From: Methylococcaceae bacterium UBA6146
GTDB taxonomy: Bacteria > Pseudomonadota > Gammaproteobacteria > Methylococcales > Methylomonadaceae
Length of the DNA: 64,000 nt
Reading direction: 5' to 3'
NCBI GenBank assembly: GCA_002422395.1
Contig: DIUY01000008.1
Span: forward strand, 1-64,000
In this document: positions 59,485 to 64,000 of the stretch, one piece after another
How positions within the stretch are numbered: the first letter of the stretch is position 1
Layout: each line of letters opens with the position of its first letter
Position numbers and translations under genes: made by a program
Notes under the pieces: generated by a model
Told to the model about the DNA's origin: nothing
The model's database searches: none
What the model saw: the letters and a program-made list of their open reading frames with translations, nothing else

Positions 59485-60765
59485 TCAGCCACAACAAACC
59501 CGCCTTACTGGAAAATGGCAACTAAAACAACTGCCCTTGCCCAATTCGCTCGTTATCGCCAAATGGGCGTCGTGGCGCATCAGCACATGCTTGACAATAG
59601 CCAAGCCTAAGCCAGTGCCACAAACTTTTTTGCGGCGCTTGGTCTCAACCCGATAGAACCGCTCGGTCACGCGGGGAATGTCTGCCGCAGCAATACCTTC
59701 ACCTTGGTCTTCAACATCCAAAACAATAGCATCGCTGTCTTGGTACCAACGGACTTTCACCAGTGAATCTTCAGGCGAATATTTAAGCGCGTTGCCTAAC
59801 AGGTTGGTGAATGCGCTGCGCAAATCTTGTTCTTCGCCGTAAATATGCGCCGATGTTTCCAAGGTCAGCTCAATGCGCCTTGAGGCATTTTCCAACGCGT
59901 CACCTTCCTTGCAAATCTGGCTTAACAACGCGGGCACATCGATGCACTGAGGTTTTTTCTGTTGGGTTTCCAAACGGGTCAGCAGTAATAAATCGTCAAC
60001 CAAGTGCTGCATACGCTCGGTCTGACCCTGCATTTCCTTAAAGGAGGTGGTCAGCAACGGCGAGCCACCGTCATCCATATCCTGCAAAGTTTCCAAATAT
60101 CCCTTAAGCACGGTCAAAGGTGTCCTAAGCTCATGCGAAACATTGGCGACAAAATCCTTGCGCATGGTTTCCATTTTTTTCAATTGCGTGACATCCTGCG
60201 CCAATAACAAGCGCAACCCTGAACCATAGGGGATAATACGCACCTCCAAAATCACGCGGCTATTTAGCGGCGAAGGCAAAATGACGGGTACGGCATAATC
60301 GCCTGACTTCAGATAGCGGATAAATTCGGGGTAACGGATAAGATTGATAATGCGCTGGCCTTTATCGGTTAGTTGTAACCCTAAAACCTGTATCGCCGCC
60401 TTGTTTGACCATTCAATTTCGTCATTAGCCCGTAAGACCACCGCCGCATCGGGCAGGGCTTCGGTCGATTGGCGGAACTGCTGGATAAGCTTTCTTAACT
60501 TCTTTTTACGGCGCTTTTCGTTTTTTTTGATGCGATAAACATGAAAATAAATATCTTCCCAAATACCGGAAGCTTTAGGGTAATGGCCTTTACCGCCCTT
60601 GCTTATCCATTTTTGAAACCGAGTAATTTGAAATACCTGGCAGCCTAACAAGATTAACGTCACGGCTAACAGAAACGGCAACAAAAAACCGGTGCTTGTG
60701 CCAAGGGTTAGCGCGGTCAAGAACAGCAGCAGCGCCACACTGATTTCTTTTTGCCATATGCCCAT
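59485..60765 (-). CDS. phoR: Phosphate regulon sensor kinase PhoR
   Basis: PhoR senses phosphate limitation with the Pst transporter and phosphorylates PhoB. The 426-residue protein has an N-terminal membrane hairpin (about residues 8-50), a short basic linker, a PAS domain (about 95-190), and a HisKA domain with H211 in V-S-H-E-L-R-T-P-L. The ATPase domain has N-A-L-K-Y, D-Q-G-E-G-I and G-T-G-L-G-L-A-I boxes. It is separated from phoB by only a few bases plus the stop and lies downstream of it. Confidence 0.95.
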   Translation of the reverse strand: MGIWQKEISVALLLFLTALTLGTSTGFLLPFLLAVTLILLGCQVFQITRFQKWISKGGKGHYPKASGIWEDIYFHVYRIKKNEKRRKKKLRKLIQQFRQSTEALPDAAVVLRANDEIEWSNKAAIQVLGLQLTDKGQRIINLIRYPEFIRYLKSGDYAVPVILPSPLNSRVILEVRIIPYGSGLRLLLAQDVTQLKKMETMRKDFVANVSHELRTPLTVLKGYLETLQDMDDGGSPLLTTSFKEMQGQTERMQHLVDDLLLLTRLETQQKKPQCIDVPALLSQICKEGDALENASRRIELTLETSAHIYGEEQDLRSAFTNLLGNALKYSPEDSLVKVRWYQDSDAIVLDVEDQGEGIAAADIPRVTERFYRVETKRRKKVCGTGLGLAIVKHVLMRHDAHLAITSELGKGSCFSCHFPVRRVCCG

Positions 60766-60772
60766 ATATACG

Positions 60773-61465
60773 CTAGTCCATTAATGAGAATCGATAGCCG
60801 AAGCCCCGTACTGTCTGCACCAGGTCTTCACGCCCATATTCGCCAAGAATTTTTCTTAGCCGCCGGATATGCACATCTATCGTCCGTTCTTCAATATAGA
60901 CACTGCGCCCCCAGACTTGGTCCAGCAATTGGGTGCGGCTGTAAACTTTGTCGGGATGGGTCATAAAAAACTGCATCAGACGAAATTCAGTGGGGCTGAC
61001 CTCCAACTGTTTGGCGCCGATACTCAGCCGGTGCTGTTCGGTGTCCAGAACCAAATCCCCTAGGGTAATTTGCGCCATACCCATTATTTTGCCGCTTCTG
61101 CGCAGCACTGCGCGTATCCGCGCCACCAGTTCTTTGGGTGAAAAAGGTTTGGTGATGTAATCGTCGGCGCCTATTTCCAGACCCTTAACTTTGTCTTCTT
61201 CTTCACCGCGTGCCGTCAGCAAAATAATCGGCAGCTCCCGGTATGCAGGTTCTTTTTTTAAACGCTTAGCCCATTCAACGCCGCTGATGCCAGGCAGCAT
61301 CCAGTCTAATAAAATCAAATCGGGCGCCACCTCATCCAGACATTTCTGGGCTTCTTCAGCATCGACCGCAGCAACCGACTTATAGCCCGCCTGCTCAAGC
61401 ACCATCATTAACATGCCTCTGATAGCATCTTCATCTTCAACAACGAGAATAGTAAGTCTTGACAT
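60773..61465 (-). CDS. phoB: Phosphate regulon response regulator PhoB
   Basis: PhoB is an OmpR-type response regulator that activates phosphate-starvation genes at pho boxes. The product (230 residues from ATG 61465) has a receiver domain with D54 in L-L-D-W-M-L-P-G and K in T-K-P-F, and a winged-helix DNA-binding domain with the T-R-x-Q-L-L-D-Q-V-W-G and D-V-H-I-R-R-L-R segments. The frame is open upstream to 61546, but M-S-R-L-T-I-L-V is the conserved start. phoR follows directly. Confidence 0.96.
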   Translation of the reverse strand: MSRLTILVVEDEDAIRGMLMMVLEQAGYKSVAAVDAEEAQKCLDEVAPDLILLDWMLPGISGVEWAKRLKKEPAYRELPIILLTARGEEEDKVKGLEIGADDYITKPFSPKELVARIRAVLRRSGKIMGMAQITLGDLVLDTEQHRLSIGAKQLEVSPTEFRLMQFFMTHPDKVYSRTQLLDQVWGRSVYIEERTIDVHIRRLRKILGEYGREDLVQTVRGFGYRFSLMD

Positions 61466-61637
61466 ACAATTAATAAAAATAGCTAAATGGGAATAGTGTA
61501 ACAACGCGTTTATTGCCATTTCATGACAACAGACATCCATGCACAAGGTTTATTTTACCTGATTATTGCCCATTCAGGGCAGGCACACTGTGTGTCCGGC
61601 ATAATAGGCCTGTCCACCCTCCGCCCAAAACTGACTT

Positions 61638-62621
61638 ATGCCACTACCTAACATGATGCAGGCGATAGAAATTGAAGGCCGCACCTTAAAAACCGGCAAA
61701 CGCCCCGTACCTGTACCGGCGTCCGGCCAAGCGCTGATAAAAGTCGCCTGTGCCGGCGTCAACCGGCCTGACGTCATGCAACGCAAAGGGTTATACCCCG
61801 CCCCGCCGGGCGCGTCCGATATTCCCGGCTTGGAAATTGCCGGCACAGTCGCCGCCTTAGGCGAGTCGGCCAACCCATTAAAAATCGGGGACAAGGTTTG
61901 CGCTTTAGTGACCGGCGGCGGTTATGCGCAATACTGCCTAGCTTCTGCGGCGTTATGCTTGCCAGTGCCTACCGGGCTTTCCATGACGGAAGCGGCGGCC
62001 TTGCCGGAAACTTTTTTTACCGTCTGGAGCAATGTTTTCGACCGCGCCCGCCTATTGCCTGGCGAAACCCTGCTGGTGCATGGCGGCGGCAGCGGCATAG
62101 GCACAACAGCGATACAGCTCGCCAAAGCTTTTCATGCCAAGGTCATTATCACTGCTGGCTCTGAGGCCAAATGCAGCTTTTGTCGTGCGCTGGGTGCGGA
62201 TGCCGCAATCAATTACCAAGAACAGGATTTTGTCGCGGAAATAGACCGGCTTACCGGTTCTACAGGCGTCGACGTGATTCTTGACATGATAGGCGGCGAC
62301 TATTTTCCCCGTAACCTAAAGTGTATGGCGTTTGATGCCAGACTGGTGCAGATCGCCCTACAAAACGGTGTAAAATCCGAAATCAATCTCTTGCCCGTCA
62401 TGTTGAAACGTCTGACCATCACGGGTTCGACACTAAGACCCCGTGATGACACCTTCAAGGCCGAAATTGCCCGCAAACTGCGTGATAAAGTCTGGCCATT
62501 GCTGGCGGCCGGCAAAATCAAACCCGTTATCCATTCCACCTTTGCCTTGCGCGACGCCGCTGCCGCCCATGAGTTCATGGAAAGTGGCCAACATATCGGC
62601 AAAATCATCCTACAGGTATAA
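61638..62621 (+). CDS. NAD(P)H quinone oxidoreductase, PIG3/zeta-crystallin type
   Basis: The 327-residue zinc-independent medium-chain reductase is of the PIG3-like quinone oxidoreductase group. It has the N-terminal GroES-like domain (K-V-A-C-A-G-V-N-R-P-D-V-M-Q-R-K-G near residue 40). The Rossmann nucleotide site reads V-H-G-G-G-S-G-I-G-T-T-A near 150, and a Tyr (Y at N-Y-Q-E-Q) helps NADPH selection. It reduces quinones or enones with NAD(P)H in the cytosol; the physiological substrate is unknown. The rhodanese gene follows after 4 bp, so the two are likely co-transcribed. Confidence 0.9.
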   Translation: MPLPNMMQAIEIEGRTLKTGKRPVPVPASGQALIKVACAGVNRPDVMQRKGLYPAPPGASDIPGLEIAGTVAALGESANPLKIGDKVCALVTGGGYAQYCLASAALCLPVPTGLSMTEAAALPETFFTVWSNVFDRARLLPGETLLVHGGGSGIGTTAIQLAKAFHAKVIITAGSEAKCSFCRALGADAAINYQEQDFVAEIDRLTGSTGVDVILDMIGGDYFPRNLKCMAFDARLVQIALQNGVKSEINLLPVMLKRLTITGSTLRPRDDTFKAEIARKLRDKVWPLLAAGKIKPVIHSTFALRDAAAAHEFMESGQHIGKIILQV

Positions 62622-62625
62622 GTTC

Positions 62626-63477
62626 ATGAGCCACACCACGCTAATTTGCCCAAAAAACCTCCATCAGCAAATGGACAACCCAGACTGGGTCATTGTCGAT
62701 TGCCGCTTTTCCTTAAGCGACACGGATGCCGGCGGCTATGCCTACCGGCATGGTCATCTGCCGGAAGCACGTTATGCGCATTTGGATAAAGACTTGTCAG
62801 CAGCGGTGACTGCGTTAACGGGCCGCCACCCGCTCCCTGACTTTAAAGTATTGGCCACTAAGCTGGGCGCTTGGGGGATATGCAACACCAGCCAAGTTGT
62901 CGTTTATGATGATGCGGGCGGCGCATTTGCCGGACGCTTGTGGTGGTTGCTGCGTTGCCTGGGACATGACAACGTTGCCGTTCTGAATGGCGGCATCCAG
63001 CATTGGCAACGGCACGGCCATAAGACAACCACAATCTTGCCAACTATTAAACCCATGACATTCAAGCCTTATCTAAACACCGCTTGCTGGCTTACGGCGC
63101 GGCAAGTAGAAAACGGTTTGGCGCAAAAAACGCTATGCCTGATTGACGCCAGATCGCCTGAACGCTATGCAGGCAAACAAGAACCAATAGATCCGGTCGC
63201 AGGACATATTCCGGGGGCATTAAACCGGCCCTTCCTGTTAAACCTTGACCGGAACGGCCTGTTTTTATCGGCGGGGGAATTGCACCGGCAATTCCGGCAA
63301 TTGATAGGCAATATACCCGCCAATCAAGTCGCCCATAACTGCGGCTCAGGAGTGACCGCCTGCCATAATTTACTCGCAATGGAACAAGCAGGCCTAACCG
63401 GCTCCAAACTGTATGCTGGCTCATGGAGCGAGTGGGTTACGGATAAAAACCGCAGCGTTGCCGTTGGGGAACAATAG
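62626..63477 (+). CDS. sseA: 3-mercaptopyruvate sulfurtransferase (SseA-like rhodanese)
   Basis: The 283-residue protein is a tandem rhodanese: an inactive N-terminal domain (about 1-140) and a catalytic C-terminal domain (about 160-275) with active Cys239 in C-G-S-G-V-T-A-C. This loop (C-G-S-G rather than C-R-K-G) is that of 3-mercaptopyruvate sulfurtransferases, which move sulphur to cyanide or thiols. The C-terminal G-S-W-S-E-W is typical. ATG 62626 is used although the frame is open further upstream inside the previous gene. Confidence 0.92.
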   Translation: MSHTTLICPKNLHQQMDNPDWVIVDCRFSLSDTDAGGYAYRHGHLPEARYAHLDKDLSAAVTALTGRHPLPDFKVLATKLGAWGICNTSQVVVYDDAGGAFAGRLWWLLRCLGHDNVAVLNGGIQHWQRHGHKTTTILPTIKPMTFKPYLNTACWLTARQVENGLAQKTLCLIDARSPERYAGKQEPIDPVAGHIPGALNRPFLLNLDRNGLFLSAGELHRQFRQLIGNIPANQVAHNCGSGVTACHNLLAMEQAGLTGSKLYAGSWSEWVTDKNRSVAVGEQ

Positions 63478-63650
63478 CCGTTAAATAAAAACACAACTAA
63501 ATGCGGCAAACAATTCAAAACAGCTTGGGCTTGACCATTACCGTCAACATAAACTTAGCCCATAATATCTATTAAACTTAGAATCATCGGTTTTGGCGTA
63601 TAATGCGCGTTTTTATTGCCCTCCTCTTTTAAACAAAAACCATCACCGGT

Positions 63651-64000
63651 ATGCTTCCGACACTCCGTATTTTCCTTGTCACTTGTCTGGTGTTGCTCCA
63701 ATCAGTTGCGCCGTTAGTGCATGCGCATGCCGGAAAAATGGCTTTTGCCCCCCTAACAACCAGCACCGGAAAACTGCATGTGCCCGGGCTGGAAATACTG
63801 GTAAGCGCCGCTATTGATGCGCCCGCTGAGGGCGTTATCTTCGGCATCGACACCGGCATTAAACAACATCAGGACAACGACCCGTCCGACACTGATAACA
63901 GCAGCCATTATTTGCATCAGAAAACGGTTGTCTTCACACCGCCAATCACACCGTTCGACAACAATTTCTCCCCGCAAGCAAGCGCTGCCATTTGCCGACC
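63651..64000 (+). CDS. Exported hypothetical protein, cut at window end
   Basis: The frame opens at ATG 63651 and stays open for 116 codons to the window edge. It encodes a signal peptide (M-L-P-T-L-R-I-F-L-V-T-C-L-V-L-L, cleavage near V-H-A-H-A) and then a polar domain with several His residues (H-Q-D-N-D, S-H-Y-L-H-Q). I do not recognise a family. A TATAAT at 63599-63604 may belong to its promoter. The His content and the leader ending H-A-H recall small exported proteins placed before metal-related genes, but nothing downstream is visible. Confidence 0.6.
   Translation, partial: MLPTLRIFLVTCLVLLQSVAPLVHAHAGKMAFAPLTTSTGKLHVPGLEILVSAAIDAPAEGVIFGIDTGIKQHQDNDPSDTDNSSHYLHQKTVVFTPPITPFDNNFSPQASAAICR

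Noticed and set aside
1..64000. tRNA, rRNA, transposase or phage genes
   Set aside because: None was recognised on reading both strands; the repeats seen have no associated transposase in the window. A tRNA or covariance-model scan would be decisive.

Overview
The window looks like the chromosome of a gammaproteobacterium, most plausibly a Methylococcales-type methanotroph. The support is gene content: hfq-hflX-hflK-hflC, a short HisG with a separate HisZ, lpt/kds/rpoN and mla/murA blocks in gammaproteobacterial order, cytochrome bc1 with cytochrome c4, a V-P-x-P-A-P-type PEP-CTERM sorting signal, and a copper-type P1B ATPase cluster. No methane or methanol oxidation gene lies in the window, so the family-level assignment is inference.

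Layout. 1-5 kb: thiC behind a TPP riboswitch, a glycosyltransferase/LAB_N pair, and trhP. 5-12 kb (minus strand): purA, hisZ, hflC, hflK, hflX, hfq and a YgfX-like membrane protein. 12.4-17 kb: an accessory island with three small toxin-antitoxin modules (ParDE-like, BrnTA, HicBA), a secreted protein, an interrupted PEP-CTERM gene, and two copies of a ~97-bp hairpin repeat; a third copy lies at 20.5 kb. 17-23 kb: pyrC, fmdB-like, aspS, minCDE. 22.8-29 kb (minus): rapZ, hpf, rpoN, lptB, lptA, lptC, kdsC, kdsD. 29-36 kb (plus): mlaF, mlaE, mlaD, mlaB, murA, hisG, hisD, hisC. 36-40 kb: petABC, sspA, sspB. 40-45 kb (minus): mfd and a BON-MscS channel.

45.8-49.5 kb holds a 1216-residue repeat protein with cadherin-like repeats, a C-type lectin domain and RTX-like repeats, probably exported by a type I system. 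49.7-57 kb is a less familiar region: an ATP-grasp-like protein, two paralogous small membrane proteins, a 56-residue Cys-rich metal-binding protein too short for usual gene calling, an HMA-like protein, a Cu-type P1B ATPase with an altered HP motif, and a SafE-type membrane protein with a Met/His-rich N terminus. This is the best candidate for an incompletely described system, probably copper handling. 57-64 kb: engB, cytochrome c4, dsbA, phoR-phoB, a quinone oxidoreductase, a 3-mercaptopyruvate sulfurtransferase, and an exported protein cut by the window edge.

Three families of non-coding palindromic repeats are visible: a 94-bp MITE-like element (9.8 kb and 59.3 kb), the ~97-bp hairpin element (12.8, 16.2 and 20.5 kb), and a 23-bp inverted repeat (57.0 kb). 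No rRNA, tRNA, CRISPR array, transposase or prophage gene was found.
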